Positions 53,138-62,162 of a stretch of 64,000 nucleotides of DNA are shown in pieces; position 1 is the first letter of the stretch; each line of letters begins with the position of its first letter. The DNA is from JBDGYW01 sp964580055. GTDB taxonomy: Bacteria; Gemmatimonadota; Gemmatimonadetes; Gemmatimonadales; GWC2-71-9. The notes under the pieces were generated by a model. That model was not told where the DNA came from. It ran no database searches and saw only the letters and a list, made by a program, of their open reading frames with translations. The position numbers and the translations under genes are program-made. The DNA lies in contig CAZOJI010000005.1 in the NCBI GenBank assembly GCA_964580055.1, positions 78,135 through 142,134 on the forward strand, given 5' to 3'.

Positions 53138-53977
53138 ATGTCCATCACGGTTGATGCAGCAGGCCAGAGCGACGTTGGGAAAGTCCGCGAGAAGAACGAG
53201 GACCAGTTCCTGGTTGCGGAGCTGGACAAGTCGATGTCGATAAAGACTACCACACTTCCGGCCGAGAGCAGAGCGCAGCTCGTAGACGCGATGAGGGGTT
53301 ACCTGTTCCTGGTCGCCGACGGAATGGGAGGACACACCGAAGGTGACGTAGCGAGCGAGCTGGCAACGTTCACGGTAGTGCGTTACGTACTCGGAACTCT
53401 GCCCTGGTTTCACGGAGTTGCGGGCAGGCGACAAGAGGATGTTGCGGCCGACCTGGTTCGCGCGCTCGAGAAGTGCGAGTCCGAGGTGCAAGCCGCCGCG
53501 GCAAGTGATAAGGAGCCGCTGCCGATGGGTACGACGCTAACCATGGCCTATTTGAGCTACCCGAATCTCTTCGTTGTCAACGTGGGCGACAGCAGATGCT
53601 ACTTGCTGCGGGGCTCGGAACTCCACCAGATCACGGTTGACCAAACAGCGGCTCAGGAGCTGCAAGAACGACGCTTACTCGGCCATGACGAAGCAGCGGA
53701 TTCCGCCGCTGGTAGCGTTCTCTCGCAGGCCATAGGGGGAGCGGAGCACGGAGTGGACCCGGATGCGTACCTGGTCAAGGTAGAACCCGGAGACACGGTG
53801 CTCCTTTGCACCGACGGACTCAGCGACCAACTGCCCGACCCGAGAATCGCCGAGATTCTGGGAACCGGCTACGCCTCCGACGAAACGTGCGCCAATCTCG
53901 TGTCGGCGGCGAACGACGCCGGCGGGGCGGACAACGTCACCGCCGTGGTGGTGCGAGTGTTGGAGATGGGCACGTGA
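53138..53977 (+). CDS. PP2C-type Ser/Thr protein phosphatase (second copy)
   Basis: A 279-residue paralogue of the preceding gene with the same motifs: GKVREKNEDQFLVAEL, VVADGMGG-like LVADGMGGHTEGD, VNVGDSRCYLLRG, LLCTDGLSDQLPD and GGADNVTAVVV. The ATG at 53138 follows AGGAGG by 7 bases. The open frame upstream (from 53066) overlaps the first copy and is not needed. The close similarity, shared insert and tandem placement indicate a local duplication. Confidence 0.92.
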   Translation: MSITVDAAGQSDVGKVREKNEDQFLVAELDKSMSIKTTTLPAESRAQLVDAMRGYLFLVADGMGGHTEGDVASELATFTVVRYVLGTLPWFHGVAGRRQEDVAADLVRALEKCESEVQAAAASDKEPLPMGTTLTMAYLSYPNLFVVNVGDSRCYLLRGSELHQITVDQTAAQELQERRLLGHDEAADSAAGSVLSQAIGGAEHGVDPDAYLVKVEPGDTVLLCTDGLSDQLPDPRIAEILGTGYASDETCANLVSAANDAGGADNVTAVVVRVLEMGT

Positions 53978-54336
53978 AGTGTATCGGTAAAGGGCCTTGA
54001 TTCTGGCGCGACTTCGCCAACGACCTCAGCCTCTGCCCGCAACGAATAAACAGATAATTGACAGGCGAGTGTTTGGCCTCACCGCCGCGCCAAACACCGC
54101 CTCCCACATCTTCCGCCGCACGACATCGTCACCCTAAGGCATTGCTCAGGAATACCCCGAGGGCCTATTGAGGTTCTCCTCCATATGAATGCTGGACACC
54201 ACGAGCCACATTGATGATCAACTCATGATTTCACATGCCCCCAGTGTCTCGTGCGAGTTCTTCTGCTCCCTACTACTCGCTCCGCTGGCAAAACGTTAGA
54301 GGGATACGAACCGATTCTCCGAATGGACGACTCCGT
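53978..54336. other. 359-base intergenic region
   Basis: No supported gene. It contains the dyad listed separately at 54064-54101. A TTGACA-like TTGACAGG at 54058 lies before the dyad but has no clear -10 partner. Confidence 0.5.
54064..54101. terminator. Strong dyad (possible terminator or operator)
   Basis: GGCGAGTGTTTGGC (54064-54077) pairs with GCCAAACACCGCC (54089-54101) around an 11-base loop, with a single bulged A. It lies 87 bases after the second phosphatase. There is no T run, so it could end transcription in a Rho-assisted way or be a protein-binding site for the next operon. Confidence 0.45.
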
Positions 54337-56646
54337 ATGAACTGGCACACCTGGCTACCGTGGCGCAAAGCCATCACGAAGTTGGCCCGCTCACAGGGCT
54401 TCATCGACCCGATCGCGGTCTATTCCAGATTCCAGCGCTTTCTGCAACCGTCCGAGGTGGCTGAGCCCATTGAGTTGATTCGCGCGGGAGTGATTCTACA
54501 GGCCCGCGGACTCATCAATACGCGGGCCATACAGCACAACCTCGACTGGGTCTGGCCCTATTGGATCTCTCGGCAGTTCAATCCGCGCGACATCTCGTTC
54601 ATACCGCGGGGCTTTTCCTTCACGCACGTGAACCTCACCCATCGGAACTGGACGGCCGTCGGGATGCCCGACTGCGCCCAGATGCCGTTGGTCGATCCGC
54701 GCGGGCTGCTGACGCCGCTCTTTGACGGTTGGTCGCTCGACGCCTGGATCGTGCAGGCGGACGGGCCACCGCTGCTGCCGTCGGTCGCGGATGAAGCATC
54801 GCAACGCATGGTTCACGGCGACACTCTTGGCGTCGAGACCACGACACAGCGCGACGGGCTGGCACTGCGCAGCAAGGCGGATGTGGTCCAGGCGAACGGG
54901 GTACCGACCTGCCGGCTGGACGTAGAGGGCCTATCGCCCCACGAGGCGTGGCTGGTGCTGTCGGTGCGCCCGGTCAACACCGAAGGGATCGCCTTCGTCG
55001 ATAGCATCGAAGTCGAGCCGAGCGAGACGGGCTCGGCGTTGCGCATTAACGGAGAAGACGTCATTCGGCTGCGCGACGAACCGGATCGCGTGGCCATGTC
55101 GAGCTACTGGCAAGGAGATGTGTTCCGGGACCTCCCGCAGGCGGCTGGTCGGAGCTCAATAGAATGTGATGTCGGCCTGGCGACAGCCGCAGCGGTGTAC
55201 CCAATGCAACCCGGAAGCTCCACGAGCGTGGCCGCTGAGGTCCCGCTGACCGGCCCCAGCGCCCACCCCGAGCCGGGATTGAAGCGTCGTCGCGCGCCTC
55301 GAGCCTCGGCCGGAGAGCGCCTCACTACCTGGGAAGAGGCGCTCGATGGTACCTGCGCGATTCAGGTACCGGACGAGCAGATCGAGTTTCTGTTCCGCAA
55401 CGCATTACGTAACCTGGTGCTGTTCTCACCGGACGAGGTATATCCGGGCCCGTTCAGCTCGAAGCGATTCTGGTTCAGGGATGCCGCCTTCATAGTCAAC
55501 GCAATGTGCACCGTCGGGTTGACGGAACGCGCCGATCGTGTGTTGCACCATTATCCTCAGCGGCAACAGTTGAACGGGTTCTTCCGGTCGCAAGAGGGTG
55601 AGTGGGATGCCAACGGTCAGGCAATCTGGGTGCTGGATCGGTTTCGCTCTTTGACCGGACGAGACCTGTCCGACGAGCTGACCCAAGCCGTGAAGAAGGG
55701 CGTGCGCTGGATACGACGCAAACGGCTGCCGGACTCCGCGAAGGAGGTCCACGCCGGTCTACTGCCGCCGGGATTCAGTGCGGAGCACCTGGGTCCCAAC
55801 GACTACTTCTATTGGGACGACTTCTGGTCGGCCGCGGGCTTGAGAGCAGGTGCTCGTCTTCTAGATCGCGTCGGAGAAACCGCCGAAGCTGATGCCGCCG
55901 CTGAGGATGCCGAAGCCCTGTTACGTGCGGTGGACCGGAGCCTCCATAGAACCGCGGGCTTACGCCGCTATCCGGGTGTGCCGGCTTCGCCCTACCGGCG
56001 CATGGACGCAGGCGCGATAGGTTCACTTGCGGCGAGCTATCCCACCCAGGTATGGAGCGAGCGCGACCCACGCATGCTTGCCACCGCCGAGTACATCCTC
56101 GCCAACTGCACGGTGGCGGGGGGCTTCTTCCAGGACGTAATTCACTCCGGTGTCAACGCTTATCTCACGTTGCATCTCGCGGAAGTGTTTCTGCGCGCGG
56201 GGGACCGGCGGCACGAGGAACTGGTTCGTACGCTGGCCGGACTCGCCTCACCCACCGGAAACTGGCCCGAAGCGATTCACCCACGCACTCGAGGCGGCTG
56301 CATGGGCGACGGGCAGCACATCTGGGCTGCATCCGAATGGGTCCTGATGATGCGGAACTGGTTCGTTCGCGAGGAGAACGACCGTCTCATTCTGTTGAGC
56401 GGCGTGCCAGACGATTGGGTCAGCGCCGATACGCCGCTGAGGTTCGGACCCACGGAGACGCCGTACGGCCCCATCACTGTGAACGTGACCGCGGACGGCG
56501 AAGAGGCGCAGGTGCATTGGGAGGCCGAGTGGAGAAACGAGGCCCCGCCTGTAGAGTTACGCCTGGGCCATGCCTCGGAAACGGTGCCTGGCGAACAGCA
56601 CCACGCTCGGATCTCTCGCGTCGCCCATACCGGAATCGAGTCATGA
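54337..56646 (+). CDS. Six-hairpin glycosidase-like protein, probable glucosidase/trehalase-type fold
   Basis: About 769 residues from ATG 54337 (MNWHTWLPW); the open frame reaches 54235. The C-terminal ~430 residues look like an (alpha/alpha)6 barrel glycosidase: FWFRDAAFIVNAMCTVGLTE, then GEWDANGQAIWVLDRF, YFYWDDFWSAAGL and GDGQHIWAASEWVLMM. The N-terminal ~300 residues are a beta-rich domain. It resembles amylo-1,6-glucosidase or GH15/GH63-like enzymes, but I cannot assign a GH family. Its stop overlaps the ATG of the following GT4 gene, so the two may act on the same glycan or glycolipid. Confidence 0.7.
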   Translation: MNWHTWLPWRKAITKLARSQGFIDPIAVYSRFQRFLQPSEVAEPIELIRAGVILQARGLINTRAIQHNLDWVWPYWISRQFNPRDISFIPRGFSFTHVNLTHRNWTAVGMPDCAQMPLVDPRGLLTPLFDGWSLDAWIVQADGPPLLPSVADEASQRMVHGDTLGVETTTQRDGLALRSKADVVQANGVPTCRLDVEGLSPHEAWLVLSVRPVNTEGIAFVDSIEVEPSETGSALRINGEDVIRLRDEPDRVAMSSYWQGDVFRDLPQAAGRSSIECDVGLATAAAVYPMQPGSSTSVAAEVPLTGPSAHPEPGLKRRRAPRASAGERLTTWEEALDGTCAIQVPDEQIEFLFRNALRNLVLFSPDEVYPGPFSSKRFWFRDAAFIVNAMCTVGLTERADRVLHHYPQRQQLNGFFRSQEGEWDANGQAIWVLDRFRSLTGRDLSDELTQAVKKGVRWIRRKRLPDSAKEVHAGLLPPGFSAEHLGPNDYFYWDDFWSAAGLRAGARLLDRVGETAEADAAAEDAEALLRAVDRSLHRTAGLRRYPGVPASPYRRMDAGAIGSLAASYPTQVWSERDPRMLATAEYILANCTVAGGFFQDVIHSGVNAYLTLHLAEVFLRAGDRRHEELVRTLAGLASPTGNWPEAIHPRTRGGCMGDGQHIWAASEWVLMMRNWFVREENDRLILLSGVPDDWVSADTPLRFGPTETPYGPITVNVTADGEEAQVHWEAEWRNEAPPVELRLGHASETVPGEQHHARISRVAHTGIES

Positions 56647-57920
56647 ACATCGCGATGTTCTCCAACCTTTACCTGCCCCTCGTGGGAGGTGTGCCCTACT
56701 CCATCGCTACTTTCAAGCGGGAATTCGAGCAGATGGGCCACAAGGTTTTGGTGGTGACACCGGAGCTGGACGAACCGAGAGACGACCCCGATGTCGTTGA
56801 GGTTCCCGCCGTTCAAAATTTCAACGGCAGCGACTTCCCTATGGCGGTACCGGTTCCCGGGTACCTCTCCAAAACGCTCGAGGAATTCTCTCCGGACCTC
56901 GTGCACACACACCATCCGTTCCTCCTCGGTGACACGGCGCTCCGCACAGCCATCTCACGCGACCGCCCCTTGGTATTCACATATCACACGATGTGGGAAC
57001 ACTACCTTCACTACGCCCCGGCCGATTCGCCGGCCATGCAGGAGTTCGTGAAGCAGATGGCAGCAGCTTACTGCGACTTGTGTGACCACGTTATCACCCC
57101 GAGCGAGAGCATAGCAGAAATCTTGCGCGAGAGAGGCGTGACTACGCCGATCACGGCGCTGCCCACGGGGATAGAGACGGACCGATTCAGAAACGGCGAC
57201 GCCGGCGAAGGTCGCCGCCGCCTGGGAATCCCCGCAGACGCACCAGTGGCAGGCTACATCGGCCGGCTCGGTCCGGAGAAGAACCTCGGTGTCGTCGCCG
57301 ACGCACTCATCGAGTTCTGTCGGCGCCGACCGTCGGCACGAGCGCTGGTCGTGGGCTACGGTGAGGACACGAAACGAATCCGAGGTGCTTTCGAGGACGC
57401 TGGCCTGGCCGATCGTTTGTACATGCCCGGAACCCTTAGTGGCCAGGAACTGATAGACGCGTATCATGCCCTGGACGTTTTCGTCTTCGCCTCCAGGAGC
57501 GAGACGCAGGGCCTCGTCCTGGCCGAAGCAATGGCCGCCGGCCGGCCGGTAGTGGCTGTCGACGCAGCCGGCGCCCGCGACGTCGTTCGAGACGGGGAGA
57601 ATGGCCACCTAATCCCCAGCGAGGACCCAACCGCGCTGGCGGACGCGATCTTGGCCGTCATCGAGCAACACGAAACAGACCTCACCGCTATGCAGAAGGT
57701 GGCAGTCGCGACGGCCGAGGAGCTTTCGAGCTCGGCCTGTGCCGCTCGAGCCGTCGAGCTGTACAACGAGGTGCTCCGTCACACCATCAAGGATCGGACG
57801 GCGGCTGAGAGCGCCTGGGCCCGGTCATTGCGAGTCCTCGAGGCCGAATGGAATCTTTGGCGCGGCCGTGTCGAGGCCGCGGCCGCGGCCGCCAAAGCGG
57901 CCGAGGAGCAGAGCCAATAG
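56643..57920 (+). CDS. GT4 glycosyltransferase, diacylglycerol glucosyltransferase-like
   Basis: A 425-residue GT-B enzyme. The N-terminus (MFSNLYLPLVGGVPYSIATF), the THHPFLLGDTALRTA segment and VFTYHTMWEHYLHYAP resemble enzymes that make alpha-glucosyl-diacylglycerol. The donor part has GYIGRLGPEKNLGVV and SETQGLVLAEAMAAGRPVVA (EX7E). The last ~45 residues are an Ala/Glu-rich helix. The ATG at 56643 overlaps the previous stop (ATGA). The acceptor is inferred, not shown. Confidence 0.85.
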   Translation: MNIAMFSNLYLPLVGGVPYSIATFKREFEQMGHKVLVVTPELDEPRDDPDVVEVPAVQNFNGSDFPMAVPVPGYLSKTLEEFSPDLVHTHHPFLLGDTALRTAISRDRPLVFTYHTMWEHYLHYAPADSPAMQEFVKQMAAAYCDLCDHVITPSESIAEILRERGVTTPITALPTGIETDRFRNGDAGEGRRRLGIPADAPVAGYIGRLGPEKNLGVVADALIEFCRRRPSARALVVGYGEDTKRIRGAFEDAGLADRLYMPGTLSGQELIDAYHALDVFVFASRSETQGLVLAEAMAAGRPVVAVDAAGARDVVRDGENGHLIPSEDPTALADAILAVIEQHETDLTAMQKVAVATAEELSSSACAARAVELYNEVLRHTIKDRTAAESAWARSLRVLEAEWNLWRGRVEAAAAAAKAAEEQSQ

Positions 57921-57932
57921 GGAAGATCTGAC

Positions 57933-58694
57933 TCAACGCAGCTGCCCGAGTCTTGCCTTTGCCTCCTCGTAGCCCACGTCGATCAGCTTCTCGACCTGGG
58001 ACGTATCGAACATGCTGAACTCCGAGAGGTCCGGCCTCAAGACCAGATCGGCCTCTTCAACCTGCAGGTCCGTTGCGGCCTTGAGGGCGAAGAGGAACGA
58101 GTTGACCAGCACCTCGACTATGTTGTCGGGTTTCTCCCTCGGCGTGGTGCTCAACTGAGCACCGACCAACAAATCGGCGCCCATTTCTCGGAGCGGGGTC
58201 AATGGAACGTTTTCCACTACTCCCCCATCCACCAGCAACCGTCCGTCGATCTCGACCGGCTCGAACACTCCGGGGATGCAAGAACTCGCCATCACCGCGT
58301 CCGCAACACTTCCCTTGGTGAGGACGACCTTCTCTCCATTGGCTATGTCGGTCGCCACCACGGCAACCGGTATGGCGGCTTCCTCCAACCGGACATAGCC
58401 AATCGAATCGGTGAGCAGAGCCCCGAGCTTCTCGTTGGAGAGCAACGCGTACTTGGAGAGGGAAATCCGGTACACGTCCAGCCACTTGAGGTCGTGAACC
58501 ATGTCCTTGATTTCCTCCCACGTTCGCCCGAACGCGTGCAACGCCGCCACGAAGGCGCCGATGCTGGTACCCGTGACCATGTCGACCGTTATGTCATACT
58601 CGTCCAGGGCCCTGAGCACACCGAGGTGCGACGCTCCCAGGACGGCCCCTCCCCCGAAGGCCAGGCCGATTTTCTTTTCGCTATTTGGCATCAT
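57933..58694 (-). CDS. Patatin-like phospholipase (RssA type)
   Basis: A 253-residue patatin-family hydrolase. It has the oxyanion loop GLAFGGGAVLGASHLG, the nucleophile elbow GTSIG (Ser) and the DGG dyad in LLVDGGVVENVPLTPL. Its size is that of bacterial NTE/RssA-type esterases. It probably acts on lipid esters in the cytoplasm or at the inner membrane. It overlaps the TrkA-C gene by 14 bases and is co-directional with it. Confidence 0.92.
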   Translation of the reverse strand: MMPNSEKKIGLAFGGGAVLGASHLGVLRALDEYDITVDMVTGTSIGAFVAALHAFGRTWEEIKDMVHDLKWLDVYRISLSKYALLSNEKLGALLTDSIGYVRLEEAAIPVAVVATDIANGEKVVLTKGSVADAVMASSCIPGVFEPVEIDGRLLVDGGVVENVPLTPLREMGADLLVGAQLSTTPREKPDNIVEVLVNSFLFALKAATDLQVEEADLVLRPDLSEFSMFDTSQVEKLIDVGYEEAKARLGQLR

Positions 58695-59502
58695 GCGCGC
58701 ACTCCTCCGCGCACTCCTCAGCCGCGTCGGCGCATTCGGCTTCGCGCCGGTCCTGGCTCTCCATATCTAGATCCTGGCGGGCCACCGCCTGGTCGTGTTC
58801 CAGGTCCCCGGCCGCGCCCGACACCCTGTCATCCAAGTCGCGAAGTGAATCGCCGCGACCATAGAGAATGAGACGGTCGCCGCCGCGGATTTCCGTGGAG
58901 CCTTTCGGCACACCCACATAGTCACCGTTCTCGCGATGAATACCGAGCACGGTCACACCTTCATCGGTCAGACGACAGTCCGCCATGGTCTTCCCCGCCA
59001 GCCAGTCCTGTTTCTGAACCTTCAGTTCGGTCACGACGAAATCGCCGGAGAGATCGAGCAGTTCGGCATAGTCGCTGACCGTGAATTGCGTCCAGCGATT
59101 CACGGCCCACTGCATGAGGCGTTTTATGATCCTGTCGAAGAGTCTCGTTCTGGATAGTAACCAAAGGGTCAGCGAACCGCCCGCGAGCAGAAGAAGTCGA
59201 TTGAGGTGATCGATCTCGTTGGAACTGCCGAACGACAGGATGAGGGAGAGAATGATCGAGATGAATCCCGCGCTCCGGATCACCATCAGGGTCATGACCA
59301 CGCGCTGGCGCACGGGATGCCCGACAATCTTCTCAGACTCTCCGGTGGTGAATCCGGTGCCGGTGAATGCCGAGCGCGCCTGAAAGCGTGCCGCCTCCTC
59401 CGAGAGGCCGGTGATGGTCAGCGCCACTGTGGCCAACCTGGTAATCGCCAGGGAGAGCCCCAGGATGGTGAGAAATGCGATAATGCCGATAATGCCGAGC
59501 AT
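58681..59502 (-). CDS. Membrane protein with TrkA-C (RCK-C) domain
   Basis: A 273-residue protein with about three membrane helices (residues 3-31, 68-90 and 98-115) and a cytoplasmic TrkA-C-type domain (about 150-235: DWLAGKTMADCRLTDEGVTV, then GDRLILYGRGDSLRDL). Such domains bind nucleotides or ions and gate potassium transport. The SAFTGTGFTTGESE segment after helix 1 recalls the filter-loop pattern of Trk-type transporters, but the protein is too short to be a full one. The last ~30 residues are Glu/Ala/Cys-rich. Confidence 0.8.
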   Translation of the reverse strand: MLGIIGIIAFLTILGLSLAITRLATVALTITGLSEEAARFQARSAFTGTGFTTGESEKIVGHPVRQRVVMTLMVIRSAGFISIILSLILSFGSSNEIDHLNRLLLLAGGSLTLWLLSRTRLFDRIIKRLMQWAVNRWTQFTVSDYAELLDLSGDFVVTELKVQKQDWLAGKTMADCRLTDEGVTVLGIHRENGDYVGVPKGSTEIRGGDRLILYGRGDSLRDLDDRVSGAAGDLEHDQAVARQDLDMESQDRREAECADAAEECAEECAHDAK

Positions 59503-59518
59503 AGGGTCCTTCCGGCGG

Positions 59519-60042
59519 TCAGCGCTTCCTACCGTTGACCTCCACGTGAGTCACTTCAGCTTGCAGGTAGCGTCGTACGACGGGCTCCGGGAGGTACTCC
59601 AAATCCTCCTCGGCGATCTTCGCCAGGGTCCCGAACTTCGCGTCGTTCCAGCGAGAGAACACCAGCATCGCACCAAGGCCGACGACCCACCTGAAGCCGG
59701 ACCCCTTACGAGCCAGCACCGCTGTAACGAGAAACGCGAGGCCGGCGATGACAAATAGCACGCCTCGNNNNNNNNNNNNNNNNNNNNNNNNNNNNNNNNN
59801 NNNNNNNNNNNNNNNNNNNNNNNNNNNNNNNNNNNNNNNNNNNNNNNNNNNNNNNNNNNNNNNNNNNCCAGCACCGCTGTAACGAGAAACGCGAGGCCGG
59901 CGATGACAAATAGCACGCCTCGCCAGGCGCCGATGGGCTGAGTGAGATCAGGAAGCTCGACCAGATGGAAGGCATCGACGAGGCCCACGAAATGAATCAG
60001 ACCGTGTGCCGTGGCCAGGACCAGGAACACCCACCCCACCAC
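59519..60042 (-). CDS. Small multi-pass membrane protein interrupted by the assembly gap
   Basis: As written the frame is broken by the N run at 59768-59867. If the gap and one copy of the flanking 55-base duplicate are removed, it becomes one continuous protein of ~120 residues: VVGWVFLVLATAHGLIHFVG, then VLFVIAGLAFLVTAVLARKG, WVVGLGAMLVFSRW and a C-terminal soluble YLPEPVVRRYLQAEVTHVEV. Three or four membrane helices are likely. GTG at 60042 or 60039, after GAGGAG, is the probable start; a TTG at 60054 is also possible. Family unknown. Confidence 0.7.
59713..59922. repeat. 55-base direct duplicate flanking the gap
   Basis: Bases 59713-59767 and 59868-59922 are identical (both start CCAGCACCGCTG and end CACGCCTCG). 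Each abuts one side of the N run. An overlap of exactly 55 bases fits the k-mer overlap of two de Bruijn graph contigs, so this is an assembly artefact and not a biological repeat. Confidence 0.9.
59768..59867. other. Assembly gap (100 N)
   Basis: Exactly 100 N, the usual filler for a gap of unknown size. The flanking overlap implies the true gap length is negative (the contigs overlap). Confidence 0.98.
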
Positions 60043-60145
60043 ACTGCTCCTCAACCGCGCGAAGATTCTAGCCGCAGACTCTTTACGCTTTCAAGGATTC
60101 CGTCTGAGCCTCGTCTCGCTCCCGCACTACACCGCAAGGCTGATC

Positions 60146-60292
60146 TCACGTGGAATCGGAGAGTACCAATCCTCGTCCGCAGCCGTGGCAGATCAGCAGC
60201 CACACCTTGCGGTCTCTCGAGCCGCCGGCAACCCCGCCCAGACTCGCCCCGCAGGTCGGGCATCTCAACGAGGCCGACGAATCCGCGACCAT
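60146..60292 (-). CDS. Possible small zinc-ribbon protein
   Basis: A 48-residue frame from ATG 60292 with CPTCGASL and CHGCGRGL cysteine pairs, spaced like a zinc ribbon. An AAGGA lies just upstream but very close to the start. The frame is open further upstream, without obvious homology. It could be a genuine small metal-binding protein or a chance frame. Confidence 0.4.
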   Translation of the reverse strand: MVADSSASLRCPTCGASLGGVAGGSRDRKVWLLICHGCGRGLVLSDST

Positions 60293-60760
60293 GGTCCTTA
60301 TTCGACATGCATCGTTCAGATTGTATTGACTCCCTGCCTTCTCGCTCCTGGATTTCCTGTTGTCGGAGGGCCCTTGCCAGGTCGAGACTCTTTCGCGTTT
60401 GAACCAACTGCGCACGGACCCGCTGGTAATGTTGTCGGACATGAGGTCCTGCCTCTGCTCGCGTGAAACGGCTACACCTTGGGTAACATTTAGACTGCCG
60501 AAGCAGGTTCGAACAGCGGATGAAGTCCCAGTCGGGAGGTAGGACGTTGTCCGATCCTAGAAGAATCCACTCGAGTCGGCTCGGTTGACCTCGACAGCGC
60601 CCAAAACCCCGATCCTTCCGGCGTCCTTAGGGGCGGAATCCGCATGCACGATGAGTACAAGTGCTGATTGAACGGCGCCCCCTCGGAGAGTTGTTTTTTT
60701 ACAGGCCGTTAGGCCGTAGCGGAACAACCTCAACCACCGACCCTGGGAGCGGATTCGAAA
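60293..60760. other. Intergenic region before the second GT4 gene
   Basis: No supported gene. A run of eight T around 60692-60700 is not preceded by a clear hairpin, and I see no convincing promoter. Confidence 0.4.
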
Positions 60761-62140
60761 ATGGTCCAGTTCCATGTACTGAGCCTGGAGGGCCCCGACC
60801 CCTATTCTCGCGCCGGCGGCATCGCCAGTCGGGTCACCGGCCTGAGCGAGGCCTTGGCGGCCGCCGGCTTCGACACTCATCTGTGGTTCATAGGCGATCC
60901 TGACCTGCCGGCTGAGGAACTCTGCGGCAATCTTACGCTGCATCGCTGGTGCCAGTGGATAAGCCGGTATCACCCCGGGGGCGTATACGACGGCGAGGAC
61001 GGCAAGCAGACGGACTACGCGGCGTCTCTGCCTCCGTTTCTGCTACGCCGGATGCTGCTACCTCATCTTTCGGGACCGGGAAACCGGGCGGTGGTGCTGG
61101 CGGAAGAGTGGCAGACCGTGGACGCCGTGCTGCACCTCGACTGGATCCTGCGTGCCGCGGGATTACGGCACCGCGTGGACATCGTCTGGAACGCCAACAA
61201 CACGTTCGGCTTCGAGCGAATCGATTGGCTCCGTCTGGCGGTTGCCGCCCGAATCACCACCGTCAGCCGCTACATGCGTCATCGTATGTGGTCGCTGGGC
61301 ATCGACCCGTTGGTGATACCCAACGGCCTCCCAGCCGAAACGTTGCGCAAACCGGAGAGAACCAGCTTGGCCAAGATGCGACGCCTGACCGGCGATCGGA
61401 TCGTGATGGCCAAGGTTGCGCGCTGGGATCCCGACAAGCGCTGGCTACTGGCGGTGGACACCGTAGCCGACTTGAAGTTGCGGGGCCGCCGGCCGCTGCT
61501 GATCGCTCGGGGCGGTATGGAAGCCCACGGGTCCGACGTTGTGCGAAGAGCGACCGCCCTGGGATTGCAGGTGTCGGAGCGGGAGCCGAGGAACCGGGGA
61601 ATCCCAGGCTTGATGGAGTGCCTCGAGAACACGAACGGCACAGACGTCCTGATCCTCAAATGGCAACTGTGTGCCGAAGCAAAACGGGCGCTGTTCCATA
61701 GATCGCAGGCAGTGCTGGTCAACAGCGGCCACGAGCCGTTCGGATTGGTCGGGCTCGAAGCAATGGCCGCCGGAGGCATCGCTTGTGTGGGAGGCACCGG
61801 CGAGGACTACGCTATACCAGGATGGAACTCACTGGTACTCCAGACCACCGACCCCCGGGAATTCTTCGATATGCTGCATTGGCTGCGATCCAACCCACGG
61901 GAAGAGAGGTTGATACGCAGCAGGGCCGTGGCGACTGCGAAGCGATACGCGTGGTCCTCGGTGGTCCATCGCAACCTGCTGCCGCACTTGCGGTTGGGTG
62001 CAGTCGACAAGGGTAGGCCGGCGACTGTCGAGGAGCGAAGCGAGGTTCCCACGCGGCCACGCGAGCCCAGATGGGGCACACCCACCGTGGAGTTGACGGC
62101 ACTACCAGAAACGGACAGCCGTATGTTGGTATCGGCTTGA
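60761..62140 (+). CDS. GT4-family glycosyltransferase
   Basis: A 459-residue GT-B protein. The N-terminus has RAGGIASRVTGLSEALAAAG, the middle has NANNTFGFERIDW and ITTVSRYMRHRMWSLGIDP with VIPNGLPAE, and the donor part has KVARWDPDKRW and GHEPFGLVGLEAMAAGGIAC. The glycine-loop start and overall plan resemble glycogen/starch synthase-like or mannosyl-type GT4 enzymes. A role in the nearby glucan or glycolipid genes is possible but not shown. It is followed 22 bases later by a gene of unknown function. Confidence 0.85.
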   Translation: MVQFHVLSLEGPDPYSRAGGIASRVTGLSEALAAAGFDTHLWFIGDPDLPAEELCGNLTLHRWCQWISRYHPGGVYDGEDGKQTDYAASLPPFLLRRMLLPHLSGPGNRAVVLAEEWQTVDAVLHLDWILRAAGLRHRVDIVWNANNTFGFERIDWLRLAVAARITTVSRYMRHRMWSLGIDPLVIPNGLPAETLRKPERTSLAKMRRLTGDRIVMAKVARWDPDKRWLLAVDTVADLKLRGRRPLLIARGGMEAHGSDVVRRATALGLQVSEREPRNRGIPGLMECLENTNGTDVLILKWQLCAEAKRALFHRSQAVLVNSGHEPFGLVGLEAMAAGGIACVGGTGEDYAIPGWNSLVLQTTDPREFFDMLHWLRSNPREERLIRSRAVATAKRYAWSSVVHRNLLPHLRLGAVDKGRPATVEERSEVPTRPREPRWGTPTVELTALPETDSRMLVSA

Positions 62141-62162
62141 ACGAAAGCGGGGAATTAGACCA

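Noticed and set aside
60557..60973. Minus-strand frame overlapping the start of the second GT4 gene
   Set aside because: Composition and lack of any motif indicate a shadow frame.
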